Assembly (NCBI GenBank): GCA_000467715.1
Contig: AJFK01000111.1
Coordinates: forward strand, 1-64,000
Length of the DNA: 64,000 bases
Source of the DNA: Hysterium pulicare CBS 123377
Lineage: Eukaryota > Ascomycota > Dothideomycetes > Hysteriales > Hysteriaceae
Direction: 5' to 3'
The notes under the pieces are model-generated. The model made no database searches, was not told the DNA's origin, and saw only the letters and a program-made list of their open reading frames with translations. Shown here one piece after another: positions 21,154-31,485 of the stretch. Each line of letters starts with the position of its first letter. The stretch's first letter is position 1. Position numbers and translations under genes: made by a program.

Positions 21154-21565
21154 ATGCTTTTCAAGACCTTTGGAGTCGTTACTATCCTGATGTCAGCTCA
21201 AGTCGCATTCTGCACTCCGATCGGCACAAGTAAGGACCCCCTTTTCAAGCGTTTCTCTATCCAGTTGCTGAGACTAGACGTGAAGAGGAAGGGCTTACCA
21301 AGAGAGATCCCGCCGCAGCGGCCCCAGGTAGTCTCTCGCTCTCACAACGTCCTCTTACACCCCACTTATCTGGACACCTAGATGAACAAATCGGCTGGAA
21401 TTATCAGGGGGGTCCTCCCGAGGGTGAAGTTGTCAAGAAAGATGCTGGTAATGCTCCAGGTAAGCTTACGCCGCACAGAAAACTCGGTTCACGCTTTAAA
21501 AGGGAACAGATGAAAAAGTCGGCTGGAATTACCAGGGCATCCCGCCACCCCCAGATTCAAATTAG
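21154..21565 (+). CDS. Dikaritin-type RiPP precursor peptide with two core repeats
   Basis: Predicted secreted precursor of 90 aa. Exons are 21154-21229, 21265-21327, 21382-21459 and 21510-21565; all three introns are phase 1. Residues 1-20 form a signal peptide. An acidic pro-region with RR (30-31) and TKR (37-39) leads to unit 1 (40-66), which ends in VVKK; unit 2 is 67-90. Both units contain APDE-(Q/K)-(I/V)-GWNYQG-(G/I)-PP. Dibasic KR and KK before each unit match Kex2 processing. The frame is supported by the two repeats differing mainly at third codon positions (TAT/TAC, GGG/GGC, CCT/CCG, CCC/CCA). Intron 1 is only 35 nt, so exon 1-2 joining is the weakest part; without it another open frame exists that lacks the repeat logic. 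Trp and Tyr in the core suit UstYa/P450 cross-linking. The product and its activity are unknown. Confidence 0.72.
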
Positions 21566-22519
21566 CACCCATCAACGAGAGAATCGTCAAGTCCTTCGCG
21601 AGGGACAGATCCAAATATAGTCAAGTGTGAGCTTGTCAATTAGCTAGAAATACTGAATAGTATGCAAGACTTTGCAGTCCTTCTCTCATCTTTACAAGCG
21701 CCGTATATGTAATTTTGGAGCCGAGATGAAAGCCACGGAGGGAATTGAACATGTACACGTAGCTTCAGCCTACAAGAGTCGCACGTCAAGGTCCCGGGTG
21801 ATTTTGGATTGTGATAATTGGACATGATACTGCTTGCAATGCAAACTTTTGATCCTTCAAAATGGCCTACGGCCATTGGTCAAACTATAGTGCGAGCGGC
21901 CCGCGCCGCAATATCGGGTGGCGGAGAGAACGTTGACTGGGGTACGTGTGCTAGCTGCACAAGCTGGGGTAGGTTACCCAGGTTGCGAATTTTCCCCTCC
22001 CTCTCCTGCGCAACGCCGCAACGCCGCAACAAAAGCTGACGGCTAAAACACCCAATAAGGATTGACACGGACCAACACTCATGCTGATGACATGGGTCAG
22101 ACGTTTAGGTTCTTCCTAGACGGCGCTGAGTGGTGACGGTGCCAGCACGTCTTCGGCGACCGTTGACCTCCAAGGCACCAGATGTCAGTCTTTACGCTCA
22201 ATAATGCGTTGGGATCTGAGCTAGGCAAATATAGCGATCAGTGCAGTGCATTGTGATTGAGTCAGGATGGTGATTGGTTGAAGCACTTAGCGATGCCGGC
22301 GCCGTGGAATACACCTTAAACTTGTACAAAGCTGTGCCTCCCATCGATTGATGAAGAGAACGTTGCGGGCGTAAGCACCGAGGTCGAGCACGTAACACCA
22401 TCTGCTCTTGTGACTTGAGACTCTTTTAAGAGGATCTGGCTGCAGGGCCACAGAGGAGTGAAATGCCCCTCTTCCAATCTCATACTTTCTGAACATATCA
22501 GAGATATCATCGTGAAAGA
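21566..22519. promoter_or_regulatory. Intergenic region with repeated CGCCGCA elements
   Basis: GCGCCGCA at 21903-21910 and two abutting ACGCCGCA copies at 22013-22020 and 22021-22028 share the core of the 18.1 kb direct repeats. TACGCCGCA also occurs inside precursor intron 3 (21467-21475). No gene is seen here. The sites may mark cluster co-regulation of the downstream 7-TM gene, but this is a guess from pattern only. Confidence 0.35.
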
Positions 22520-23961
22520 ATGTACAGTAAGCCTGTGAGAACACCAGTCGCACTCGGGACGACATTTCCGTTGCTTGCTATCATTGCCGTAATTGCTAGA
22601 TTTTGGGCACGGCGAAAGAAGCGCATGCCATTTCAGATCGACGATTGGATGCTCATTCCAGCTCTGGTATGTCCGTTGACGATGATGAAAGCGCCACGAC
22701 TAACAATTTCATAGCTGCTAAGTATCGGAAATGCCATTGTCATGCTTGTCGGTCCGTTATGTTTCCTTTGGACTTCGAGATCATGTCAACTAACCGGTAT
22801 CATTCTTAGCGGCAACGAATGGAAGCTTGGGTAAAAAGATGCCTCTGGATCCCCATGGCTTCCCCATTGTGAACTCAGATTTTGAGACTTTCCAGAAGGT
22901 AAGACCCGGTCGATAAGGTAACGCAAGAAGAGGAATGTTGCTGATGAACCTGGGAACTTGCAGTGTATTTATGCGAACCAAATCATTTCGACGCTTTCAA
23001 TTGCTGTAACTCGCTACGCAATCCTGCTTTTTTACAACCGCATCTTCATAGGGCGCTCGTTCAACATATCAGTATGGGCACTGTACATCCTGAACGGGCT
23101 TTGGGGTACCGCATTTACCTTCTTCTTCATCTTCCGGTGTCATCCTATCTCCGATGCGTGGAAAACTGCGAATGGAGCGAAGCACCGTCACTGCGCCCCA
23201 TTGGTTCCAATCAAAGTTTACGCCGTTGCTTCTATCGTTATTGATGTGGCAATGCTCTCGATCCCATGGCCTCAAATCCTCCGATTGAAGATGGCGATGC
23301 GAGAGAAGGTTGCAGTGTTAGGTATCTTTGGACTAGGTGCTTTGTATGTAATTGGACGGGAGCCTTTCCAGCTCATTTATTGGACTCGTCGACGTGCTAA
23401 TTAACCGTACAGGGTACTTGGGGTTGCTATCGGAAAATGTAACGAGTTTTTCAACGTCATTACCTTGATAAATAGGGATCACCAAGTTACATGTGAGTTG
23501 ATACTACCCAGGATGATCGGGAATTGCCGCTTAAACAGTGTCGGTTTTACTAACTTGGAATGACAGACGATGAAGCCCCAACGATGTACTGGACTATTCC
23601 AGAAACGTGCATCGCCGTCGTCTGCGCCTGCCTTCCCACCCTTCGTCCTCTATTCCATGGCTGGTCACCAGAATCATTGGTGGGATCAATGAGATCTGCC
23701 ATCTCTCTTCATTCGATGGGAAGTAACCGGGCTAAGAAGTCTACGCATCAAGTTAGTCAGACACAGGGGAGTCTCGGTACTGGAACAGCATCAGAAAGCG
23801 TGCGCAATATTCTTAGAGAAAGTGAAGATACTGAGGTCCCGCCCATGCCTTCTCTGGGAAAGCACGCATCTGGAGATGGTGACACAGCAGACAGTCAGAC
23901 AAAGAGTGAAAACTCAGTCATGAGGACCAAAGTACGACTAGGGCTGAGGGATGAGACATAG
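22520..23961 (+). CDS. Fungal rhodopsin-like seven-transmembrane protein (PTH11-related type)
   Basis: Integral membrane protein of 375 aa. Exons are 22520-22666, 22715-22751, 22810-22898, 22964-23343, 23413-23492 and 23567-23961. Hydrophobic segments include TFPLLAIIAVIARFWARR, LLSIGNAIVMLV, IISTLSIAVTRYAILLFYNR and FNISVWALYILNGLWGTAF. Family hallmarks are DDWMLIPAL in the first loop, YNRIF, FRCHPISDAWKT, KVYAVASIVIDVAMLSIPWP, and TMYWTIPETCIAVVCACLPTL near TM7. The C-terminal tail is cytoplasmic and Ser/Thr-rich. Members are thought to be receptors or sensors and are often near secondary metabolite or effector genes; ligand and role are unknown. It is the next gene after the RiPP precursor on the same strand, which may or may not make it a cluster member. 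Confidence 0.85.
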
Positions 23962-24280
23962 GAGGAGGCGCACATGATTCCCGATGCCGTCTGGTTCGGT
24001 CCACACAGTGCAGCTGAAAGTACAGGGAGTAGTTGGAGGAGGCCCGGAAGACAGATTGTTCCCATATGAATCCAAAGTAGTTATGAAGCCACCCCAAAGT
24101 TCTGTTTCCACTTCCAAACTATGATACAAACCTGAAATAATAATCCCAGCAGCAGCCAATAGTAAGGTATACTAGAGATCCATCCCAAAATTAGCAAAGA
24201 AACAAAGGTATATTGGACGAAGGCATTATCAGAGACGACGAAAGCGCCGTAGCTGTGTCGAATAACTACTCTTATTTCGT
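23962..24280. other. Intergenic, convergent
   Basis: About 320 nt. A minus-strand frame with two hydrophobic stretches (24081-24332) overlaps the end of the next gene in another frame and is treated as chance. Confidence 0.4.
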
Positions 24281-25403
24281 TCATGGTAATTCGAGCAGAT
24301 CGTGGACTGGTAAAGTGTCTTCGGAGATCCATTCATCATTGACGGGAGTAGAGTCGAAGAGGCTAGGAGACCAGAGCGGAATGCCGGGGGTCTTTTCTAG
24401 TATGTTATATACTGCTTCTGGGTGCTCTACATCATCCGGGATAAAATCTTTCCGATATTCATTGATTCTCCAGGGCGGAGTACGACGTGGAGCTCGATTT
24501 TGACTACTCAGTAGGCAATCGACCCACTCAGCTCGCACATTGCCAGCATGTTTCTCGCGCATTATCACTTCTTTAATCTCCTCGTCTAGAGTGAGCTTAT
24601 AGTTCAACGTACAAACTAGATACATGATGTCTGGCGGACAATTGGGGTCCAGAACCGTCATGCGAATGAGCTTGGAGTCGAATTCAGAATCTCCAAATAG
24701 ATACGGGTCCATCACATACCGCGACGGACAAAGTAATGCTGCGAATACACGAGGGGACGGTTCAATGATCGCTGATTTGACGCTACAACGAATGAAAAGT
24801 CCTGGCATATCGTTGATGATGTTAGGTTCATCTGGAGGCAGCATCCCGATCCGTACAAGAAAGTACAAGAAATCGGCCTTTTCCTGCGTCCAAGGCCGTT
24901 GAAGAAGCTTTACAGGTATTCGCGCCATGTTTGTGAGTGTAACGAGAATATTGCGTTCGATCATGCGCTGAGCTGGTGTTATCTGGTCGTCATTGGGCCT
25001 CCTTGTCGAGTGGAAAGCCAAATCAAGAAGATCCTGAGTTTTTGCGGGATCATTTATAGCGCGTCCAAGGTATGATTTAAATCGTGGCCATATCAAGAAG
25101 TGTGCAGAGAGGAGTCTGCTTTGTAGCGAATTGCAACGATCTCGAGGGATGACCTTTCGTGGACAACCAGTTTTCAGATCCGATCGTATCGTAAGCGAGG
25201 ACCATGTCGTTCCGGGAAGAGAGTAAGGAGGCTCATGGTTTCATAAAACATGGCTCCGAGGATAGTTTCTTGGCTATGGCAGGACTGGTAAGAGGAAATT
25301 CAATGTTGAGCGAAAGGAAGAATATTTGTTGAAGAATCTCGGTAGGTATCATCTCAAGTCTATAGAGATCTGACTGGAAGCGAGTAGATCTTTTAGGCCA
25401 CAT
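24281..25403 (-). pseudogene. F-box-like protein gene with a frameshift
   Basis: From the ATG at 25403 the frame gives an F-box-like motif: MIPTEILQQIFFLSLNIEFP then LTSPAIAKKLSSE. It stops at TGA close to 25233. The +1 frame carries a long conserved-looking protein from about 25235 to the stop at 24281, including LQSRLLSAHFLIWPRFKSYL, then FLYFLVRIGMLPP, and near the end LWSPSLFDSTPVNDEWI. The two halves together resemble the fungal F-box-like proteins that begin with LPxEILxxIF and continue with Leu-rich helices; such proteins recruit substrates to SCF ubiquitin ligases. One extra base around 25236-25245 would explain the break. The N-terminal ATG is not certain because an in-frame open stretch precedes it. 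The family match is by eye only. Confidence 0.45.
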
Positions 25404-25987
25404 CTTCGTGTGATTGCTGTAAAGGCAAACGACGAGAGTGCGAGAGTCTTCCTAGGGCGCGCTTCAGAGAATGATAGTCTTGAAGAACATGCCAGGAGGC
25501 CGGTCTCTGCAACGGTCATCAGTTGTGGAACCCGGAGCAATTCGCGACAGCTATAAAATTCCTCGGGTCCTCATCGGCGAATGTAGCTACATATGAGTTG
25601 GCATAAGACGAGCTGGGGCTGGATGGAATCGTCGAATTGGAGGACCTAGGAAGGCTGTCGTTGTGATGTTTACTTTTCTGCTATCCATAAAATTCGGCGC
25701 TAGGCTCAATGCAGGAAATGCTAGGCTCAGATATATCGGCCATGAGCATGAAGATCTGGGCTCTGACCTAGAATATTTAGATGTATCTTAATCCCATTTA
25801 TTTAGTGTTTAGCTATGAAGTCTAAACTATATATTCCGCAATGAACACCCCGTAAAAATTGCTGCGGGTATAGTATCTCGCGATCTCCGGTATCTAGCTA
25901 TCTACCTCCAAAGGCCTATATCCAAACAAAGACACAATTCCACCATCACCGTCCCCTTCCCAGCCCTTCGTGATCTTCTCTCCTCAT
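25404..25987. other. Intergenic, no gene seen
   Basis: About 580 nt between the F-box-like gene and the SET-like relic. A 63-codon minus-strand frame (25349-25540) lacks any recognisable feature. The middle (25660-25870) is AT-leaning. Confidence 0.4.
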
Positions 25988-26681
25988 TTAATCCTTCTTC
26001 GTCACCACAGCCACAATCCTCATATCCCCATACCTCACCCAGTACCCAACATTAGCTTTCTCCTTGCGCGCATGTGTGATAACATGCGGCCAACTATCAA
26101 GCTGCCCATTAACCAAGCTAGCACAAGGCTGAACATCCGGATTCGCCTGCGGCCCAATCGGCATATCGACGCGATAAACATCATCGGTTGAAGCGGAGGT
26201 AAGATCTCTAGGAGGAAATGGCCCGTGACTTCACCGACGGCATCACGTTTTGTAAACCGCGTGTACAGCTACGCCGGTCCGTTCGTCGTCTCTGAGTTCG
26301 AAGTAGTTCTCCCACAACATTCGATCAAACCGCCAGTCTCCAGTGTCGCAACTTCATTCTGTGCTGGTGTTGCAGCCTGCGCCATGTTTGGTCCAAGATG
26401 CAGTGAGTAGATCGTGGATTGACCTTGGTGGCCATACTCCCCCGGCCCAAGCTTGTGAACGTGGAGTATCTGAAGTCGAAATGGATTTGTACGAATTCGT
26501 TCGGGTAGGAAATGGAATCTGAGGTATTGGTGCGCCAGTTGGGAACGTTGATTTAGGTGCCGTCTTCATTGATCTTCTTGGGGGAAAAAACCCGGCTATA
26601 GCCATATTGGATGCGATCGTCTACTGAGGGAATGAAGCGGTGCCTACGGCCTGATATAAGAGTCGGAAATAATGAAGCCAT
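25988..26681 (-). pseudogene. Degenerate tandem copy of the neighbouring SET-domain gene
   Basis: The minus strand can be aligned piecewise to the intact SET gene at 26985-27692: INVPNWRTNTSDS against TNVPNWRLNASEP, WPPRSIHDLLTASW against WPPRRLEDLRTAQW, GDWRFDRMLWENYFELRDDE against the matching DDWRFQQKLWESRIELRDHD, and YWVRYGDMRIVAVVTKK near the end against YREVRYGNTRILVVRAEKK. The matches lie in different frames and are interrupted by stops, including a TAA at 26553-26555 just before INVPNWR. The NHSxxPN block is missing. It is therefore a dead duplicate in the same orientation, about 300 nt from the live copy. Confidence 0.75.
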
Positions 26682-26984
26682 GTCTGCCTACTTGATTGAG
26701 AGCGGAGTGTGGAAAACCTTCTGGCTGACCTGATGATTTTATTGCAAGGTTATTTGCGCTCAGGAAAATGATAACAGAAATTGGCATGTCACCTACAAGT
26801 ACGCTACATGATCCATTAGGGGGCTTGTGGGTTGTTACTCCTCATGTTGTTATTAGTATAAACACCTACTCATCCTCTTGTTGTATCAATCGTTGACATA
26901 CGACGAAGTATATAGCCAGTACTCAAAGATCTTTCCCTACTCAAACACGATGCTACCATGGGTCCAAAAAGCGGAAGTTAAAGA

Positions 26985-27692
26985 CTAAACAATCCCAGCA
27001 TCGCCCTCCGGACCCCAATGCAGAGTTATCTGCGCACCTTGCTTAATTTTCTTCTCCGCCCGGACTACAAGGATCCTAGTGTTGCCATATCTCACCTCGC
27101 GGTAACTAGTGTTGGGGCGCGCGGAATGATTCATGAAGTTTGTCCAACTACCAACCTGGAAATTCACCAACTGCGCCTTTGGTTGCTCAGGGAGGGAACC
27201 GTTCCATCTGACCAGCGGTCCAATCGACACGGCCGTATGGTAGAAATCTTCGATACCAGTAAAAGAAGCTCCGAACGGTTTTAGTACACCAGTCACTTCA
27301 CCAAGTATCTCCCCTTTCTCAAACGGCTGTAGCGCAAAGGCTGCTACTCCAGTGCGATCGTGGTCCCGAAGCTCGATGCGACTTTCCCATAATTTCTGCT
27401 GGAAACGCCAGTCGTCGATTTTGCAATCGCATTGCTTCTTAGTGCGGCATCCAATGCAGTATTCGTCCCATTGCGCGGTCCTTAAATCTTCGAGTCGGCG
27501 TGGCGGCCAAATCTTGCTTCCTTTCCAGTGAGTGGGGAGAGGTGTATTAGCCCAGTCTGTGTGCCTGAAGATGACTCGACTCATCTCAGCTGCGTAGGTG
27601 AGTGGTTCAGAGGCGTTTAAGCGCCAGTTGGGCACATTAGTTCGGTTCCCTTTCGCGTCGCATTTTAGGAATGACACTCCGGCGAGAGCCAT
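26985..27692 (-). CDS. SET-domain protein
   Basis: Single-exon gene of 235 aa (ATG 27692). The C-terminal half has SET-domain signatures: GVAAFALQPFEKGEILGEVT (N-SET strand with GxG-like turn), NFQVGSWTNFMNHSARPNTS (the NHSxxPN cofactor/pseudoknot motif), and ILVVRAEKKIKQGAQITLHW where classical enzymes have a ...GEELTxDYG end. The final aromatic is replaced by HWG, so the catalytic Tyr is not obvious. The N-terminal half includes WKGSKIWPPRRLEDLRTAQW and a small Cys cluster (CIGCRTKKQCDC) that could bind metal. Members of this fungal group have no assigned substrate. Whether it is a methyltransferase or a SET-fold binding protein is open. A degenerate duplicate lies downstream. Confidence 0.75.
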   Translation of the reverse strand: MALAGVSFLKCDAKGNRTNVPNWRLNASEPLTYAAEMSRVIFRHTDWANTPLPTHWKGSKIWPPRRLEDLRTAQWDEYCIGCRTKKQCDCKIDDWRFQQKLWESRIELRDHDRTGVAAFALQPFEKGEILGEVTGVLKPFGASFTGIEDFYHTAVSIGPLVRWNGSLPEQPKAQLVNFQVGSWTNFMNHSARPNTSYREVRYGNTRILVVRAEKKIKQGAQITLHWGPEGDAGIV

Positions 27693-28425
27693 TTTTGTTG
27701 TTCTTGAACTTATAGAGGAGCAGTAGTAGAGGGAGTTGAGAGGGGTTGATGCAGGAATGAAGAGGAGGGAAAGACATTCTGCGACGTACGCATATATGGA
27801 GTCTCATTTCTAGTGAAATTAATTCCAGCATAAAAGCTACCGTGAATGCTTTCATGGCAATTATCGTGATCTGAATATAAGATGGATTGGCATTTTGCCA
27901 AACGTGACGTGAGACCTAGGGATTCACTGAAGTAGTGATAGTTATTAAGTTCGGAGGGGAAGTCGAGTGGCCATAGCGGATCAAGATAGAACTTGGTAGC
28001 GGCTGCCGGATTGACGTTCAGGTTATCGTACTGATGAGACTTATTTGAGGTGTTGTTTAGGTGCCAGCTATCCGCTCCTATTCAGCGTTTGCAGGGTTGT
28101 CGTCAAGAATAAGGGTTTAGTCTTGAACGGGGATGGCGGCACACCCCCTAATGTCACCCCAGTTATTGATCAGCAGAAAGCAGCTGGGCTATGCATCACA
28201 GAGGCAACTGAAATGAGGAATTGTGAAGAGAGAAAGACATTGAAGACGAAGAAGCTGAGGTGATACAGACCAGTAACATTAGCCGAATGGACTGTCAAAT
28301 TAAACATCCGGGGTAAGTGGGGCCGGGTGGGCCGCCCTAGTTACATCATTCATGTAACTTGCGGGGTAGGTCAAGCTCAAGCTCACCCAGCCTCCTGAAC
28401 ACTCTCCTTCTCACCATCCTCCAAA
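27693..28425. promoter_or_regulatory. Divergent upstream region of SET and DUF1295 genes
   Basis: About 730 nt between two divergent starts. It contains a pyrimidine-rich leader just before 28426. No gene or defined regulatory site was recognised. Confidence 0.35.
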
Positions 28426-29577
28426 ATGTCTGGCTGGTTTGGAAAGTCGGAAACTCCAAGGCCTCCTGATGTCCAATTTCAGGTCGCTGATCATGAGCCT
28501 CATAAATTCTACTTGAAACCCGAAAATGCCACTGCTGGGAAGCCGGCGGCCGATCCCTATCATTCAAAGACCCATGTGGACTCGTACTCTCTATTCGATG
28601 TCGGCATCTTCAAAGACACTTTGGCTCCTTCTCTTGGGCTGCACTCCGGTCTCGCTGCCATTGCTTGGGGTGCTGCCCGCTACACTGGTCGTGTCGAAGC
28701 TAAAGACTGGGTCTGGTCGAGTGGACAAGTTGTCAATGCTTGGTGGTCCGCCGTTGGACGTCGCATCTATGCTGGCTTTACCCTCTCTCAGGCTCTTAGT
28801 CGTCTTTCTTGGCACGAACGTCTCATCTTGACTGGAGTGACTCTTTGGGGTGGTCGCCTGTTCTACCGCGTTGCCTCAAGATCCATCAAGCGGGGTAAGG
28901 ATGATCCAAGATACGATGAAATGAAGAAAGAAGAAGACTTTTGGGTCAAGTCTCTTTTCACAACATTTCTTCCAGAAGCTCTCTTCCAGATGGTCATCAG
29001 CTTGCCTTTCACTGCACCGTTCAGACACGAAGGTGCTGTGTTGACCGGATACCATCCCAATGTCCAAATGGCCGCTGTCGGCATGTTCTCTGCTGGTCTT
29101 GTCCTTGAAACCTTGGCAGATTACCAATTAGACCAGTTCAAGGCTGAGGGAAAGACTGGTATAATGAAAGACGGTGTTTGGAGCATCGTACGACACCCGA
29201 AGTAAGTTTCGAACCCACTCACAATCCTTTTCAGCTAACAAACCTGCTCCAGCTATCTCGGCGATGCTTTCGTTCATCTCTCATTCATCGTGTTGCTCTA
29301 TGGCTCCGATATGCTTGCCCCAGTCGAGCTTCTTGGTCCAGTCGCCAACTATCTATACTTGCGGTACTTCGGTGGGGATAAGCAGAAAGAGGCGCATCAA
29401 AACAGGCGGTACTCAACATCGAATCCTGAGAAGATGGCCGAGCTAGAGCAGTTCCGGAATGAGAAGAACTCTTTCTGGCCTTCCGCGCAGGAGCTGAGTA
29501 ACAAGTGGCTGTGGATTGTGCTTGGATGTGGAGGCGCAGGAGTCGCCATTGAGCAAACTTTGAGGACACTCCATTAA
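28426..29577 (+). CDS. DUF1295-type (steroid 5-alpha-reductase C-terminal-like) membrane protein
   Basis: Polytopic membrane protein of 366 aa, exons 28426-29201 and 29253-29577. The isoprenylcysteine methyltransferase/steroid-reductase-like fold is suggested by the C-terminal order GIMKDGVWSIVRHPKN followed by YLGDAFVHLSFIVLLYG, where the RHPNYLGD block straddles the intron, as in DUF1295 proteins. Upstream are LFTTFLPEALFQMVISLPF, then VGMFSAGLVLETLADYQLDQF. The N-terminal 60 residues are soluble, with YHSKTHVDSYSLFD. The charged C-terminal extension (EKMAELEQFRNEKNSFWP) is followed by a last TM near the end. Activity (reductase, methyltransferase or neither) cannot be told from sequence. 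Confidence 0.82.
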
Positions 29578-29893
29578 GATTGTTCCGGGATATTTGCTTT
29601 TGTACTATGTCTTAGTTCTGGTTTCTCTCCTTACCAAATTCCGTAGTTGGCAAAGATGTTGACAAAAAGAAACTTGTCGAAATGAATGCACTCGTTGATG
29701 GTCGCTGCACGTGATATCGTGATTTTGACTATGCCTACTTGGGAATAAAACTTTGCCAAGACAGATTTTGCGTTGTATCGGTTTATTTCCATCGAAATTG
29801 TCAACATCACCTTCAACAGCGTGTACCTCTACTATTCCTCCTCCTAAACACTATGTAGCTGCTATTTTGCCCCAATCGACTAAACAATTCATC

Positions 29894-31485
29894 ATGCCGT
29901 CCAAACGCACTCTCGACGAAGTCCACGGAAACGTCCACCGAAACATACGACATGTGAAGAAAGCCAATCTAGATCAGGAGAACGCGCCTGCACCATCGGA
30001 GAATGTTGAGCACGATCCCGCTATTGATATCTCAGAAGCTGAACTTTACGTTCTACTGCCGGAAATCTATACCATACTCGAATGCGCGAAACTGTTGCAG
30101 AGGCGGATAAAGAAGGTGGAAGAATGCAAAGAGCAGGCGGTGAAACTGCGTAAGAAAATGGAAAATGAAGTGCTGGAGGAAAAGAACAAAGCAAAAGAAG
30201 ATGCAGAGAAATGGGCACAGGATGTGAAGAAAGGCATACCGGAAAAGAAGGGCAAGCAAGGAAAGTCTAAAGAACAGCCGGCACACAAGGCGACCTTCAA
30301 AACATTGATGGATCTGTTTGATTGTCGGAAGCAGTACGAAAATCAAATCGAGGCTATTAAGACGCGAATCGAGGAGATCAAGTATCAGAAGCAGGCGCCT
30401 AAGCAAAAGGTGCCCATTTCCGAGAGAAAATATTATCCGTGCATTTTGCTCATTTGACCAGTATTACAAGCCTGTCTCGTCTCCTGCCGATTTAGAATAT
30501 TTTACTATTCCCCAGCCATCATTCACCATCGATATCGAGCCATCCGAGTCTGATCTCGAAAAGATCGAGCGCGAAGCCTCGACCTACAACAACAAACCTG
30601 CCCAAGATTTCCCTTCCTACCCTTGGATAATCTCCGGCCAAGCTGCGGTCACCTTGGATGAATACATCTTTCAAGCCAAAAAACGAGATGCGGATAACTT
30701 TAGAATGTACATATACAACGACTTCACGGGTTACGGATTACAAGAGGTCTTCGAGAATCAACTCGCAGCCATCAATACCCTGATGAACAAGAAACCTGAA
30801 CCGCCAGCCCTGGATCTCTGGGTCAAGATCTCGGCGCTGGCACATTGGGTTCAGGGGACACAACTAGGGCCATGGATGATGATAAATGATTCGGTTCGCT
30901 GGTCGGATACCTTGTTCATGGTTGGCATTGCTACGCTTAGTGCCTTGAATGCTCTCGAACGTGCAAATCTTCTTAGCAAAGATTCGCCCGTCAAGGATAT
31001 CTCATTTGTACTGTCTATGCTATTGGGTTTCCTATCGGATTGCATTGGTACGCGCACCACGGGCGATGCACCTCGCAGCAATGTGCAAAAGAGAGTCTTT
31101 CCATATAAGATTGTAGAATACGCCAAGAAGCATAACATCAAGATTGCCGGTGTACATGGCGTTGAGAAGATTGTAGAGAAATACGACGATGAAGACGAAG
31201 CTCGTCGTTGGAACAAGCAGGAAGCAATGGATCGCTGGGCGTGGAAAGCGAAGGTACTACGTCCGCAAACAATTCACTTCGAAATATGCTAACGTTATCA
31301 ACCTAAAGTGGCGTACTTACCATAGCACGCATAGCAACAATGGCCCACCCGTTATAGCGAGACCGAAGATGGGAGGCGAAGCTTACGATATTACCAAATG
31401 GTCTGTGGAGGAGAGGAAACAACATCACTTTGACGGGAAGGACCCTTTGGACCCTTTTGATGGATGCATCTGGTTTGAAGACTGA
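29894..31485 (+). CDS. Coiled-coil protein of unknown function
   Basis: Predicted 494-aa protein; exons 29894-30409, 30462-31253 and 31309-31485. The intron choices are phase 0 at both sites. Residues 1-60 are basic (start MPSKRTLDEVHGNVHRNIR). Residues about 70-165 form a strongly charged helix rich in E/K/R (LLQRRIKKVEECKEQAVKLR and following), consistent with a coiled coil, and include the Lys-rich KKGIPEKKGKQGKSKEQ. The second exon gives a mixed alpha domain with DLWVKISALAHWVQG. The tail has MGGEAYDITKWSVEERKQHH and DPLDPFDGCIWFED. I do not recognise a family. The gene may be lineage-restricted. Confidence 0.7.

Noticed and set aside
21640-21876. Possible extra small gene after the RiPP precursor
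   Set aside because: No signal peptide, repeat or dibasic site, and no splice pattern; it reads like random frame.
23433-23470. An intron inside the 7-TM gene at GTAACG...AATAG
   Set aside because: Splicing it breaks the frame, whereas reading through gives the expected loop before TMYWTIPETC.
24081-24332. Minus-strand open frame with two hydrophobic stretches after the F-box-like gene
   Set aside because: It overlaps the conserved 3' end of that gene in another frame and has no family resemblance.
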